From: Bacteroidota bacterium
GTDB taxonomy: Bacteria; Bacteroidota; Bacteroidia; Cytophagales; Cyclobacteriaceae
Direction: 5' to 3'
DNA: 64,000 nt
Assembly: GCA_023417785.1 (NCBI GenBank)
Contig: JAEZEH010000062.1
Span: forward strand, 1-64,000
This document shows positions 52,390 through 61,804 of this stretch, in pieces; position 1 is the stretch's first letter, and every line of letters starts with the position of its first letter. Made by a program: the position numbers and the translations under genes. Below the pieces are notes generated by a model. That model was given only the letters and a program-made list of their open reading frames with translations. It was not told the origin of the DNA and searched no databases.

Positions 52390-52722
52390 TCAGTTTCCGA
52401 GAGCTCCTGCAATAGCAAAGCCTTCGTAGATGAATGCCACCAGCATCCAGATAATGAATACAAGCGGAACCATGATGGACCAGAACAGTACCTTGACCTC
52501 ATACTTAAGGTGCATAAACTCACCTACGATATAAGCGGCTTTCACGATGGTTAGCAATATGAATATGGTGGTTTTGGAAACCCCCGCATCCATCGTAAAA
52601 GCAATGACGAACTCGATGATGGTTACGAATAATAAGATACCGGCTACCGTCCAGAGTTTTTTGATTTTCGCCTTATCCGGCGGTATCACATTAATCTGAA
52701 CTTCTTCTTCCGTATGTGCCAT
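52390..52722 (-). CDS. Cytochrome c oxidase subunit IV
   Basis: 110 residues, three TM helices, prokaryotic COX4 family (IFILLTIVKAAYIVGEFMHLKYE is characteristic). A small structural subunit of the heme-copper oxidase. Last gene of the respiratory operon before the terminator, 27 bases after the second subunit III gene. Confidence 0.9.
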   Translation of the reverse strand: MAHTEEEVQINVIPPDKAKIKKLWTVAGILLFVTIIEFVIAFTMDAGVSKTTIFILLTIVKAAYIVGEFMHLKYEVKVLFWSIMVPLVFIIWMLVAFIYEGFAIAGALGN

Positions 52723-52749
52723 GATGTATGACTATTAAGTATTAATCGA

Positions 52750-53496
52750 TTAAACCAGATAAAAGAAAGTGAACACAAACACCCACACCAGGTCAACAAA
52801 GTGCCAGTATAACCCAACCTTTTCGACCATTTCATAATGCCCCCTCCGTTGATATACACCCGTTACAGTGTTGTAATACACCATAAAATTTAAACATACA
52901 CCGGAAAACACGTGGAATCCGTGGAACCCTGTAATAAAGAAAAAGAATCCGGCAAAGTCCGGAGGGCCATATTGATTCTGGCTCAGACCTGCCCCGAAAA
53001 TTTTGGTTCCGTCCGCAAGGGTCGTACCGGCATCAGTTCCAACGATAAAGTGAGTCCACTCCCACGCCTGGCAACCGAGGAAGGTAAGGCCACCCACAAT
53101 AGTCCAGAGCATCCACTTTTCGACGGCTACACGATCCATGCGATGACCAGCTTCAACGGCAAGCACCATGGTAACAGAACTCATGATAAGGATGAAGGTC
53201 ATGATACCAACAAACACCAGCGGGTAACCTCCGCCATGCACAAAAGGAATGGCATCGAAAACCATTTCGGGTATTGGCCAATATTCGGGGGAAGCTACAA
53301 AGTCAGCAACAGGACCGGTATACGCCTGGTGTGCAGAACGCACTAGTCCATACGTTACCAATAATGCTGAGAAAGTAAACGCATCGGAAAGGAGGAAGAA
53401 CCACATCATCAGCTTCCCATAGCTGGCGCCCAACGGGGAAACGCCACCATCCCAAACGCTGCGGCCCGGAGCCGGTGTCACAGGAGTACTTGCCAT
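52750..53496 (-). CDS. Cytochrome c oxidase subunit III, larger copy
   Basis: 248 residues, seven TM helices. Family stretches FFFITGFHGFHVFSGVCLNF and the terminal GLYWHFVDLVWVFVFTFFYL are diagnostic. Subunit III stabilises subunit I and proton uptake. It is the second of two tandem subunit III genes; the first lies 80 bases upstream in the operon. Confidence 0.93.
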   Translation of the reverse strand: MASTPVTPAPGRSVWDGGVSPLGASYGKLMMWFFLLSDAFTFSALLVTYGLVRSAHQAYTGPVADFVASPEYWPIPEMVFDAIPFVHGGGYPLVFVGIMTFILIMSSVTMVLAVEAGHRMDRVAVEKWMLWTIVGGLTFLGCQAWEWTHFIVGTDAGTTLADGTKIFGAGLSQNQYGPPDFAGFFFFITGFHGFHVFSGVCLNFMVYYNTVTGVYQRRGHYEMVEKVGLYWHFVDLVWVFVFTFFYLV

Positions 53497-53576
53497 TTGT
53501 TTTTGTATAGTCGGTTTAAAATTAATCTATGTTCATCGGATCAGCACCAATTGAATGATGTCAGACCCTGCCGGCT

Positions 53577-54161
53577 TTATCGATTCAGTATTAAAAACAC
53601 GAACAAATATAGCCAAAGAATGCCCAAAAAATGCCAGTAGGTCGCGCACATTTCAATACCATCCATGTTACGTGAGTGTACTTTATATCGAAAGGCGCTT
53701 ACCAGCGAAACTATTAAAACTATCACGCCACTGATCACGTGGGCGCCATGCGCACCGGTCAGGACATAAATAAATGAATGCGAGACGTTTCCACCGGTAA
53801 AATGTTGACTCAACGCAATCATTTCGCCGAAGGCAAGATATTGACCTACCAAAAACCCAACGCCAAGCATGACTGTGATTGTCATCATAACCTTAAGCAA
53901 TTCAGGGTTGTCATGTCTGGCTGCACGTGTCGCAAAAAACATGGTAATACTGCTGGCGAGAATGATCCACGTATTCAACCAGAAATGCCAGGGAAGGTTT
54001 ACTTCAGCCCAACCGGTGTCTCCGCGTTTCACGATATAAGCGCTGGTCCATGCCGCGAACAACATAACTACCGTTACGATAAAAAGCCAGAGCGCGAACT
54101 TTTTCGGGTTCATCGACAGTGGCCTGCGCGCTTCCTCTACTATTTTCCATTCTGCATCCAT
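53577..54161 (-). CDS. Cytochrome c oxidase subunit III, smaller copy
   Basis: 194 residues, five TM helices, the short CyoC-like form: FIYVLTGAHGAHVISGVIVLIV and ATYWHFLGILWLYLFVFLIL. It lacks the first two helices of the longer subunit. Both copies occur together in many Bacteroidota oxidase clusters; the two may form a composite subunit. Sixteen bases after ctaB. Confidence 0.92.
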   Translation of the reverse strand: MDAEWKIVEEARRPLSMNPKKFALWLFIVTVVMLFAAWTSAYIVKRGDTGWAEVNLPWHFWLNTWIILASSITMFFATRAARHDNPELLKVMMTITVMLGVGFLVGQYLAFGEMIALSQHFTGGNVSHSFIYVLTGAHGAHVISGVIVLIVSLVSAFRYKVHSRNMDGIEMCATYWHFLGILWLYLFVFLILNR

Positions 54162-54177
54162 AACTCAACCTCCACTT

Positions 54178-55074
54178 TTAAACTTTATCCAACAAATACG
54201 CGATCTGCACGATTGGCAGATACAAAAATGATCCAAACATGATTTTCATCGCAGACTTCCGGTCACCCGTTTTCATGAGAGAAAATGTCTGCGAGAAAAA
54301 CAGCACACCACAAACCGTAGCCACTACTGCGGATGTGATTCCGGTAATTCCAAAAGTAGCGGGAAGCAAACCAAATGGAATCAGAAACAGAGTGTATACC
54401 ATGATCTGAATCACAGTGTTAATATCCTTTGTTCCACCCGACGGAAGGAGTTTGAATCCTGCCTTTCGGTAATCCTCGTCAGCAACCCAGGCGATAGCCC
54501 AGAAGTGGGGGAATTGCCATATGAACTGGATACCAAAAATAATTAGCGCTTCATGCGAAATCACGCCGGTGGCGGCGGTCCAGCCTAACAGGGGTGGTAA
54601 GGCGCCAGGAATCGCTCCGACCAGAACAGCGATAGGGCCGACACGTTTCAACGGAGTATATACAAAACTGTACAGAATCATAGATACAACCGAAAGTAAA
54701 GTTGTCAGCGGGTTGGTGAACACCAGGAGGATAAACACGGCAGCTACCCCGCAAACCACCCCAAATATTGCAGCTTCCTGAACAGTCAGACGTCCTGTCG
54801 GCAGCGGCCGATTTCGCGTGCGTGACATCAATTTATCGTACTCCCTTTCTTTTATCTGGTTGATTACGATCGACGCCCCGGAAAGCAAAAATCCGCCGAT
54901 GAACAGCATGATCAGCGTGCTCCACTGAAAATCCCGCGAAGCCAGCACAAATCCAAACGCACATGAAAACGCCACCAGCAGAGACAGCCTGAACTTAAGC
55001 ATTTCGGAAAATGCCTTCGCTTTGGCAGCGGCCATGGCCAGAATTGAAATACTATTTACCTCACTTGCAATCAT
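54178..55074 (-). CDS. ctaB: Protoheme IX farnesyltransferase (heme O synthase)
   Basis: About 298 residues, eight to nine TM helices of the UbiA prenyltransferase fold. Asp-rich motif NQIKEREYDKLMSRTRNRPLPTGR and second motif ADEDYRKAGFKLLP. It adds farnesyl to heme B. The ATG overlaps the ctaA stop by one base (TGATG), so the two are translated together; a GTG one codon earlier is possible. Makes the substrate for CtaA. Confidence 0.94.
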   Translation of the reverse strand: MIASEVNSISILAMAAAKAKAFSEMLKFRLSLLVAFSCAFGFVLASRDFQWSTLIMLFIGGFLLSGASIVINQIKEREYDKLMSRTRNRPLPTGRLTVQEAAIFGVVCGVAAVFILLVFTNPLTTLLSVVSMILYSFVYTPLKRVGPIAVLVGAIPGALPPLLGWTAATGVISHEALIIFGIQFIWQFPHFWAIAWVADEDYRKAGFKLLPSGGTKDINTVIQIMVYTLFLIPFGLLPATFGITGITSAVVATVCGVLFFSQTFSLMKTGDRKSAMKIMFGSFLYLPIVQIAYLLDKV

Positions 55075-56081
55075 CACGTTGTTATGTCAAAATGTTCTTT
55101 GGGACTTATCTTCAGCAGCATCAAAAACTGCATTCCGAATGTCACTGTTGCCAGTAACAGATGTATCGGCTGAAGAAACGCCGGAACAGCAAAGTACCCC
55201 ATTCCTGCCCCGCTGATAATTGTAGCTGCGATCAGCACAATCAGGGTAAGAGACAATCGTCTGAACTCTTCCACCTTGCTTAGTCTGAAAATCAGGCCCA
55301 GGTGAACGAGCACCACCATCCACGAAAAAGAACGGTGTATGCTAAATGTCTCCGCAATCCCCGCTATCCAATTTTCTCTTGGACCCGTATTGGCGACGGA
55401 GTCGATTGCCTCGCGCACCTGTGTGCCCAGCAGTATCTGAACCAGCAAAGTTGCCATCGCTGCAATCAGCCACCAGAATCCCAGAGAAGACAGAATCCGC
55501 GGTCTAACCGACGACGCGTTCACCAGCCACATCAACATCCCCACCAGCACAAGGGCCAGGAACATATGGACGGTGATCGTCCACGGCGTAAGATTCGTTG
55601 ATACCACAATGGAGCCGATCCATCCCTGGAAAATCACCAGCACTAATGTTAAGAACGCCACAATGGTCAGTTTTCGTTTTTCCTTCCAGAATCGGAGGGA
55701 AGAAACAAAAACGCCAATAATCATAAATCCTATAATCACACCGACGATCCGGTTGACATACTCAATCCAGGTTTTGGTTGGATTGAAATCACTTTCAACC
55801 AGCACCGCGGGATTATTCAAAATTCCGCTTGCCGTTTCTTCCATGCCCATTCGGGTAAGAACTTTGGCGAAACGCTGGTTCTTCTTATTGCGGAACTCCG
55901 CATAAATCTCTTTATAATTCCACGGCAGCTGCTCCACCGAAGTTGGAGGAATCCAACTACCAAAACACTTTGGCCAATCAGGGCAACCCATTCCCGAGCC
56001 GGTACTGCGAACCACGCCACCTACCAGAATCAACACATACACCGCCACCAAAGTGGAGATTGTCAGCTTCCTGAAACCCAT
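55074..56081 (-). CDS. ctaA: Heme A synthase
   Basis: 335 residues, eight TM helices, COX15/CtaA family. The redox Cys33/Cys39 pair is in MGCPDWPKCFGSW. Heme-ligand histidines are in TVHMFLALVL, FSIHRSFSWMVVLVHLGL and LQPIHLLLATVTFG. It oxidises heme O to heme A for the oxidase subunit I gene upstream (68 bases). The long first loop with LTRMGMEET is typical of the Bacteroidota type. Confidence 0.93.
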   Translation of the reverse strand: MGFRKLTISTLVAVYVLILVGGVVRSTGSGMGCPDWPKCFGSWIPPTSVEQLPWNYKEIYAEFRNKKNQRFAKVLTRMGMEETASGILNNPAVLVESDFNPTKTWIEYVNRIVGVIIGFMIIGVFVSSLRFWKEKRKLTIVAFLTLVLVIFQGWIGSIVVSTNLTPWTITVHMFLALVLVGMLMWLVNASSVRPRILSSLGFWWLIAAMATLLVQILLGTQVREAIDSVANTGPRENWIAGIAETFSIHRSFSWMVVLVHLGLIFRLSKVEEFRRLSLTLIVLIAATIISGAGMGYFAVPAFLQPIHLLLATVTFGMQFLMLLKISPKEHFDITT

Positions 56082-56149
56082 AACTCAAGGGATCAGGTTT
56101 CGGATTTCATATTCGCATCTCCGAAAAGGGAATCGCGAAACCTGAACAA

Positions 56150-58045
56150 TCAATGTTTTCCTTCTATGATAATGGCCCCTTCCCCGTTGGAAGTCTCCAG
56201 TTTGATCAACTCATTTTCATGAGGCAGGTTAGACTCCGGCGTTTCGGAGTACGGTACGTTCTGCGGGATGAAATCATCGGCCGCGCCGGGCTTGCTATAG
56301 TCATATGGCCAGCGATACACGGAAGGGATTTCGCCCGGCCAGTTTCCGTGACCTGGCTCTCGTGGGGTAGTCCATTCGAGCGTATTCGAAAACCACGGGT
56401 TCGCTGGCGCAAGTCGTCCACGATACATGCTGTAGAAGAAATTAAACAAGAAAATAAATTGTGCACCCAAAGTAAGAATAGCGGCAACACTCACCAGCGT
56501 ATTGAGGTCGGCCCAGCCATCGAACGTCTGGAAGTTTGTAAACGAATAATATCTTCTCGGAAATCCGGCAATGCCAATGTAGTGCATAGGGAAAAACACC
56601 AGGTATACGCCAACAAACGAAAGCCAGAAGTGAATCGCACCCAGGCGTTCGTCCATCATACGTCCGAACATCTTCGGGAACCAATGGTAGATTCCCGCCA
56701 GCATACCAAAGAAGGAAGCGCTTCCCATCACAAGGTGAAAGTGCGCCACAACAAAGTACGTGTCGTGCAACTGAATATCAATCGCGGCATTACCAAGGAA
56801 AATACCGGTGATTCCCCCTGTTAAGAAGAACGACACCATACCGATTGAGAACATCATTCCTGATGTAAAGTGTATGTTCCCTTTCCAGAGCGTAGTAACA
56901 TAGTTGAATATCTTCACTGCCGACGGAACGGCTATGATCAGCGTAAGCAACATAAAGACCGATCCGAGAAATGGATTCATCCCTGTCACAAACATATGGT
57001 GAGCCCATACAACGAAAGAAAGTATCGCAATGAAGAGCATCGACCCGATCATCGCTTTGTATCCAAAGATTGGCTTACGCGAATTAGTTGCAATTATTTC
57101 AGATGAAATTCCAAGTGCCGGTAAGAGCACGATGTATACTTCAGGGTGACCAAGGAACCAGAACAAGTGCTGAAACAAAATCGGACTTCCCCCTTCATTG
57201 GCAAGTGCCTCACCACCAATGAAAATATCTGACAGATAGAAACTGGTTCCGAAGCTCCGGTCGAAGATCAGTAACAATGCCGCTGCAAACAGCACGGGGA
57301 ATGAAAGCAAACCGATGATTGCGGTGAAAAAGAACGACCAGATAGTAAGCGGCATGCGGGTAAAAGACATACCACGGGTACGCATGTTGATTATTGTAGT
57401 AATATAATTCACGCCTCCCAAAAGTTGGCTTACAATGAACAATGCCATGGATATCAGCCAAAGCGTCATGCCCATACCCGAACCTTTGATCGCCTGTGGC
57501 AGCGCACTCAAAGGCGGATAGATTGTCCACCCGCCGCCCGCAGGACCTGTTTCGAGGAACAGCGAAATAAACATCAATACACTTGCAATAAAGAAGAACC
57601 AGTATGAAAGCATATTCATGAAGCCGGAAGCCATATCGCGTGCGCCGATCTGAAGCGGGATGAGGAAGTTGGAGAACGTTCCGCTCAAACCTGCTGTGAG
57701 CACGAAGAACACCATGATAGTTCCGTGCATGGTGACCAGCGCGAGGTAGAATTCCGGGTCAAGAGACCCTCTTTGTGTGGCCGGATCGACGTTGATCCAA
57801 CCGCCAAGCACTGGTTGCAGCCAGGCGAGATCTGCGTCGGGAAAGCCAAGCTGAAGACGGAAGATCACGGATAGAATTCCGCCGATCAGCGCCCAGAAAA
57901 TCCCCGTGATGAGGAATTGCTTCGCAATGACTTTATGATCCTGGCTGAATATATAGTTCGTCCAGAAGTTCCCTTCGTGATGATCGTGCGAATGATCATC
58001 GTGGTGATGGGTGTCGTGGTGGATGTGAATATCGGTAGTTGCCAT
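56150..58045 (-). CDS. ctaD: Cytochrome c oxidase subunit I
   Basis: 631 residues, 12 core TM helices plus extra. Heme and copper ligands: MHGTIMVFFVL (low-spin heme a), HPEVYIVLLP (Cu-B His and cross-linked Tyr, with the proton-channel Glu), WAHHMFVTG (Cu-B His pair), HDTYFVVAHFHLVMG (both hemes). The GHPEV Glu marks an A1-type enzyme. The first 24 residues hold ten histidines (DIHIHHDTHHHDDHSHDHH), an unusual cytosolic extension. 29 bases after subunit II. Confidence 0.96.
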   Translation of the reverse strand: MATTDIHIHHDTHHHDDHSHDHHEGNFWTNYIFSQDHKVIAKQFLITGIFWALIGGILSVIFRLQLGFPDADLAWLQPVLGGWINVDPATQRGSLDPEFYLALVTMHGTIMVFFVLTAGLSGTFSNFLIPLQIGARDMASGFMNMLSYWFFFIASVLMFISLFLETGPAGGGWTIYPPLSALPQAIKGSGMGMTLWLISMALFIVSQLLGGVNYITTIINMRTRGMSFTRMPLTIWSFFFTAIIGLLSFPVLFAAALLLIFDRSFGTSFYLSDIFIGGEALANEGGSPILFQHLFWFLGHPEVYIVLLPALGISSEIIATNSRKPIFGYKAMIGSMLFIAILSFVVWAHHMFVTGMNPFLGSVFMLLTLIIAVPSAVKIFNYVTTLWKGNIHFTSGMMFSIGMVSFFLTGGITGIFLGNAAIDIQLHDTYFVVAHFHLVMGSASFFGMLAGIYHWFPKMFGRMMDERLGAIHFWLSFVGVYLVFFPMHYIGIAGFPRRYYSFTNFQTFDGWADLNTLVSVAAILTLGAQFIFLFNFFYSMYRGRLAPANPWFSNTLEWTTPREPGHGNWPGEIPSVYRWPYDYSKPGAADDFIPQNVPYSETPESNLPHENELIKLETSNGEGAIIIEGKH

Positions 58046-58074
58046 CTTGGAAAATCTTTTTTCGTTTTTACTCC

Positions 58075-59145
58075 TTACTCCTGAACCGATGCTACTGAAC
58101 CCGGTTCTTCCTGCAATCCTGATTTAATCATCGCAGCTTCCTTTAAAGCGGCCGGAACCTTATCGAGATAATCCGGATTTTGTTTCAAAAACGACTCCTG
58201 CGAAGCCTTCCAGCGATTGTACGTCTCTTCATCCTCGACAATCACGTTCATTTTCATTGAGAAGTGACCACGGCCGCAGATCTCCGTACACGCGAGTTCG
58301 TAGTTAAAATTGGGATTACCCGTTTCTGATCTCATCTGCTCGGTAGTCTTCGTTACTTTGAATTTAAATTGTGTGGGCATACCCGGAACGGCATCCATTT
58401 TCACTCTGAAGTGTGGCAGAAAAACACTGTGCAGTACATCCTTCGCGCGGATCTTCAACAGAACTTCCTTGTTCACGGGCAGATGCAACTCAAGCGATTT
58501 GAAATCGTCGAACGTGTTCTTGTCTTTGCCAAGATCAAGACCAAATTCATTTATCGCATCGATAAGCTTATAATTATACGCGCCAAGTTGATTGTCATTT
58601 CCAGGATAACGTGCGATCCACGCGAACTGCTGACCAACTACTTCAATTACTTCCGCGTCTGCCGAGGCGGGCGCAGTAATGTCGTTCCATGCTCTCAGAC
58701 CGGTTATAATCAAAATGGTTAGCACGATAGCAGGAATAATTGTCCAGGTTAGTTCCAGAAAATGATTATCAGGGTAAAACTTCGCCCGCTGTCCTTCCTT
58801 ATACTGGTATTTGTACATAAAAACGAACATCACGATACTGATGATCACAAACGCGATCACCGACACCGCCATGGTTATCCAGAAAAGGGTATCTGTTCTT
58901 ACGCCATGCTCGGACGCGATAGGCAATTGATATCTGTCGAAATTTACGTATGAGTACCAGAAAAATCCGACAAGGCTGACAACCATGAACACGACAAAAA
59001 GCATCGCGTGAACCTTATTATCAGGCCCCACCCTGGCATCCTTCTTTCTTCCCTTGGCGATACTGATAAGGCTCCCGACACGAAAGATCATGTACAGGAT
59101 CCCCAGAATCAGGGCAACACTAATAATAATAATCAAACTATTCAT
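58075..59145 (-). CDS. ctaC: Cytochrome c oxidase subunit II
   Basis: 356 residues. Four hydrophobic helices (two more than usual at the N-terminus) precede the periplasmic Cu-A cupredoxin domain. Ligands are complete: His in VLHSVFLPHF and CTEICGRGHFSM. There is no C-terminal cytochrome c domain, so electrons come from a separate donor, probably the ActE heme or another cytochrome c. Lies between actF (15 bases) and subunit I. Confidence 0.94.
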   Translation of the reverse strand: MNSLIIIISVALILGILYMIFRVGSLISIAKGRKKDARVGPDNKVHAMLFVVFMVVSLVGFFWYSYVNFDRYQLPIASEHGVRTDTLFWITMAVSVIAFVIISIVMFVFMYKYQYKEGQRAKFYPDNHFLELTWTIIPAIVLTILIITGLRAWNDITAPASADAEVIEVVGQQFAWIARYPGNDNQLGAYNYKLIDAINEFGLDLGKDKNTFDDFKSLELHLPVNKEVLLKIRAKDVLHSVFLPHFRVKMDAVPGMPTQFKFKVTKTTEQMRSETGNPNFNYELACTEICGRGHFSMKMNVIVEDEETYNRWKASQESFLKQNPDYLDKVPAALKEAAMIKSGLQEEPGSVASVQE

Positions 59146-59160
59146 ATCGATACTTTGGGA

Positions 59161-60525
59161 TTAAATATGATGGTTCAGACTTTCTTGTAACATAGGATGG
59201 TTCTTGCCAAACAATGGAAGTTTGCCAAGGGTTGCCAGCACAACAAACAGGAAGGCTGCCGCAAAGATCAGCGCTACGCCAATTTCCATTAATCCGATTC
59301 CGCCGTTCTGCTGCATAACACCCGGTGTTATCATTTGATAGAAATCAAACCAGTGCCCGACAATTATAATAGGACAAACCACCTTGAGCATTGCTACCTG
59401 ACGTTTTGCGTCCCTTGTCATTAGTAACAGGAAGGGAAGAACAAAGTTCAGGATCAGACTCAGATAGAATATCCAGCTGTAGGGACTTGTTTCGAGGCGC
59501 TCAATAAAGTAAACCGTCTCTTCCGGAATGTTCGCATACCAGATCAACAGATATTGACCGAACCAGATATAGGTCCAGAAAATAGAGAACGCAAAAATGA
59601 ATTTACCCAGGTCATGAAGGTGATTGGAGTTTACGATCTTCAGATAACCTGCGTCTTTGAGGTAAGCGACAACCAGCGTAAGAACAGCCAGACCGGTTAC
59701 CCACCAGCTTGCAAATACATACCAGCCGAACATCGTTGAAAACCAGTGGGTATCGATGCTCATAATCCAATCCCACGCCGCAACGGATGAGCTAACCGCA
59801 AAGAAGATCAGGAACCATACGGAAATTGTGCGGTTCTTGAACCAGTATGCGGTGGTACCGTTAAGATCCTCAGCCTCCATATTCTTACGGATGAGGATGA
59901 AGAACCAATACCACATGCCAAAGAACAATACAAGTCTCACAATAAAGAATAACGGAAAGCTGCCTCCGGCAAGTGGCCAGAAGAAGTATGGTGCTTTATT
60001 CGCAATAATCTTATCGTATCCAGGACCTTCCTGATAAAGGTTCTCGTGCGTCCAGTGGAACACGTCATGACCCACTACAAAGAATAACACAAGCGTAAGT
60101 ATGCCTGCAACCGGAATCCAGTTTCCGAAAGCGAACGCAACGCGTTTCACGCCAACAGACCACCCTGCCATCGCCGCATACTGGATCGCCACGAAGAACA
60201 GTCCGATAATCCCAAGACCGAGAAAGAACATATTGTTCATCCACAAGGTAGTTTTGAGGCGCTTGCCCCACATAGAACCCTCGTGATGTGGTGCTTCCGA
60301 ATGCTCAGGTGGATTTTCCTGGTCCTGCTGTACACTGGCGAAAAGCTCTTGCGAGCTCACCGAGCCGTGAGCGCCGTGATCATGGTGCCCCTCCCCGCTG
60401 ATAGCAAAGATGAGCCCGATGACGAAAAGCAATATCCCCGCACCAAGCAAATAATAAATCTGCTTCTTCGCTCCTGGCTTGAATATGTATCTCTCTTCCG
60501 TTATTACGTCGTGATGGTGAGCCAT
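59161..60525 (-). CDS. actF: Alternative complex III subunit ActF
   Basis: 454 residues, about ten TM helices, NrfD/PsrC-like. WFGQYLLIWYANIPEETVYF is a distinctive ActF/ActC stretch that lines the quinone region. It has a His-rich loop after the first helix (GEGHHDHGAHG). Paralogous to ActC, forming the membrane core of the quinol:electron-acceptor oxidoreductase. 34 bases after actE. Confidence 0.93.
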   Translation of the reverse strand: MAHHHDVITEERYIFKPGAKKQIYYLLGAGILLFVIGLIFAISGEGHHDHGAHGSVSSQELFASVQQDQENPPEHSEAPHHEGSMWGKRLKTTLWMNNMFFLGLGIIGLFFVAIQYAAMAGWSVGVKRVAFAFGNWIPVAGILTLVLFFVVGHDVFHWTHENLYQEGPGYDKIIANKAPYFFWPLAGGSFPLFFIVRLVLFFGMWYWFFILIRKNMEAEDLNGTTAYWFKNRTISVWFLIFFAVSSSVAAWDWIMSIDTHWFSTMFGWYVFASWWVTGLAVLTLVVAYLKDAGYLKIVNSNHLHDLGKFIFAFSIFWTYIWFGQYLLIWYANIPEETVYFIERLETSPYSWIFYLSLILNFVLPFLLLMTRDAKRQVAMLKVVCPIIIVGHWFDFYQMITPGVMQQNGGIGLMEIGVALIFAAAFLFVVLATLGKLPLFGKNHPMLQESLNHHI

Positions 60526-60559
60526 TGTGTTATCGTTATCCTTGTAGGTTTCTTCCTTT

Positions 60560-61234
60560 TTAATTCTGTAAAGTCTTCACGTACCGGGCAATTTTCCAGC
60601 GCTCCTCAGGATTAATCTGGGAACCATGTGGCATCATAAGGCCTTTTCCGTAAGTGATCACATGGAAAATGTGTCCCTCCGTAATATTCTTCAATGCATC
60701 GCCATTGAGATTCGCTACCCCTGCATATGCTTTCTTCTCCACGCCGTCCACCGTTACACCCGCTGCAACTTTACCATCTCCCGTGCCTTTCGCTCCGTGA
60801 CAATGGTCACAGTAAGTGTCGTAAAGAATTTTACCCTGTGCGATAATTGCGTCAGACTGTTCGAGTGGATTCTGCAACCTGTTGGATAGGCGAAGTCCGA
60901 TTGTATCATTTGGCAGACTGTAAGGCAGCCATCCCTGCGGATTCCGGCTTACCGTGTTGGGCGGAGGCGTACGCATCGTCATGCGGTGAGGATTCAGTAT
61001 GTTGGAGTTAAAGAATTCTCCGTGACCTTCCTCATAATCTCCGAATGCCGGATAGTCGATTGACGTCAGCCAGCGACCTGCATCCCAGTCGGTGATTTGT
61101 GAATACGGTTCGTAAGCAACAGAGTGATACATATTTGGAGCATACTCCCTTCCCTGATTATCACCCTCTGCACTACACGCAGAGAGCACCGCCGCGGCAG
61201 AAACCCCCATCAATAGATTCTTTATATATCCCAT
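60560..61234 (-). CDS. actE: Alternative complex III cytochrome c subunit ActE
   Basis: 224 residues. Lipobox LSAC with Cys20 anchors it. One heme c motif CDHCH (Cys142, Cys145, His146) in YDTYCDHCHGAKGTGDG; the axial Met is probably in GKGLMMPHG. It passes electrons from the Fe-S/heme relay of the complex towards the oxidase. Between actD (19 bases) and actF. Confidence 0.94.
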   Translation of the reverse strand: MGYIKNLLMGVSAAAVLSACSAEGDNQGREYAPNMYHSVAYEPYSQITDWDAGRWLTSIDYPAFGDYEEGHGEFFNSNILNPHRMTMRTPPPNTVSRNPQGWLPYSLPNDTIGLRLSNRLQNPLEQSDAIIAQGKILYDTYCDHCHGAKGTGDGKVAAGVTVDGVEKKAYAGVANLNGDALKNITEGHIFHVITYGKGLMMPHGSQINPEERWKIARYVKTLQN

Positions 61235-61253
61235 AGTGTGTATACTCAGTTTA

Positions 61254-61781
61254 TCAAAAGTTCTTTTCGTTTACTTCGGATGCACCGGCTTCTTTCAACA
61301 ATGCAGCTATCTGGTCTTTCCCCAACTTTGCATTCTCATCCAGATCGATAGCCATTACATGTTTGTCGTCCGTGCTTCTTACGTCGAACTGGCGTGGCCA
61401 ACGGTACGGCTTCAGGTCACTCACGATCAAAAACGTAGCAACCATGCCTAACGCGGCAAGCAGAACGGTCAATTCGAATGTTACAGGAATAAAAGACGCG
61501 AGCGAGACATAATTTTTACCACCAATGATCATAGGCCAGTCGTAGCCCAGCATCCATATCTGCATCACCAGCGCAAGCGCAGTTCCGGTCATACCAAAGA
61601 AAAACGCTGCTATGGGAAGGCGGGTACGCTTATAGCCGAGAACTTCTTCAAGTCCGTGTACCGGAAACGGTGTAAAAACCTCGTGGATTTTTACTCCCCC
61701 GCCACGCACTTTTCTCACGGCGTTAAGTACCAACTCCTCGTTGTCGAAAATCCCCACTATAAAATTCTTATTTACCTCCAT
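61254..61781 (-). CDS. actD: Alternative complex III subunit ActD (DUF3341)
   Basis: 175 residues. A soluble N-terminal domain (FDNEELVLNAVRKVRGGGVKI, VHGLEEVLGYKRTRLP) precedes two TM helices and a C-terminal DRSTDD-type tail. This is the DUF3341 family found only in these clusters. It contacts ActC/ActF in the membrane. No cofactor motif. Confidence 0.92.
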   Translation of the reverse strand: MEVNKNFIVGIFDNEELVLNAVRKVRGGGVKIHEVFTPFPVHGLEEVLGYKRTRLPIAAFFFGMTGTALALVMQIWMLGYDWPMIIGGKNYVSLASFIPVTFELTVLLAALGMVATFLIVSDLKPYRWPRQFDVRSTDDKHVMAIDLDENAKLGKDQIAALLKEAGASEVNEKNF

Positions 61782-61804
61782 GGTAGTATGACTCTATCGT
61801 TAAT

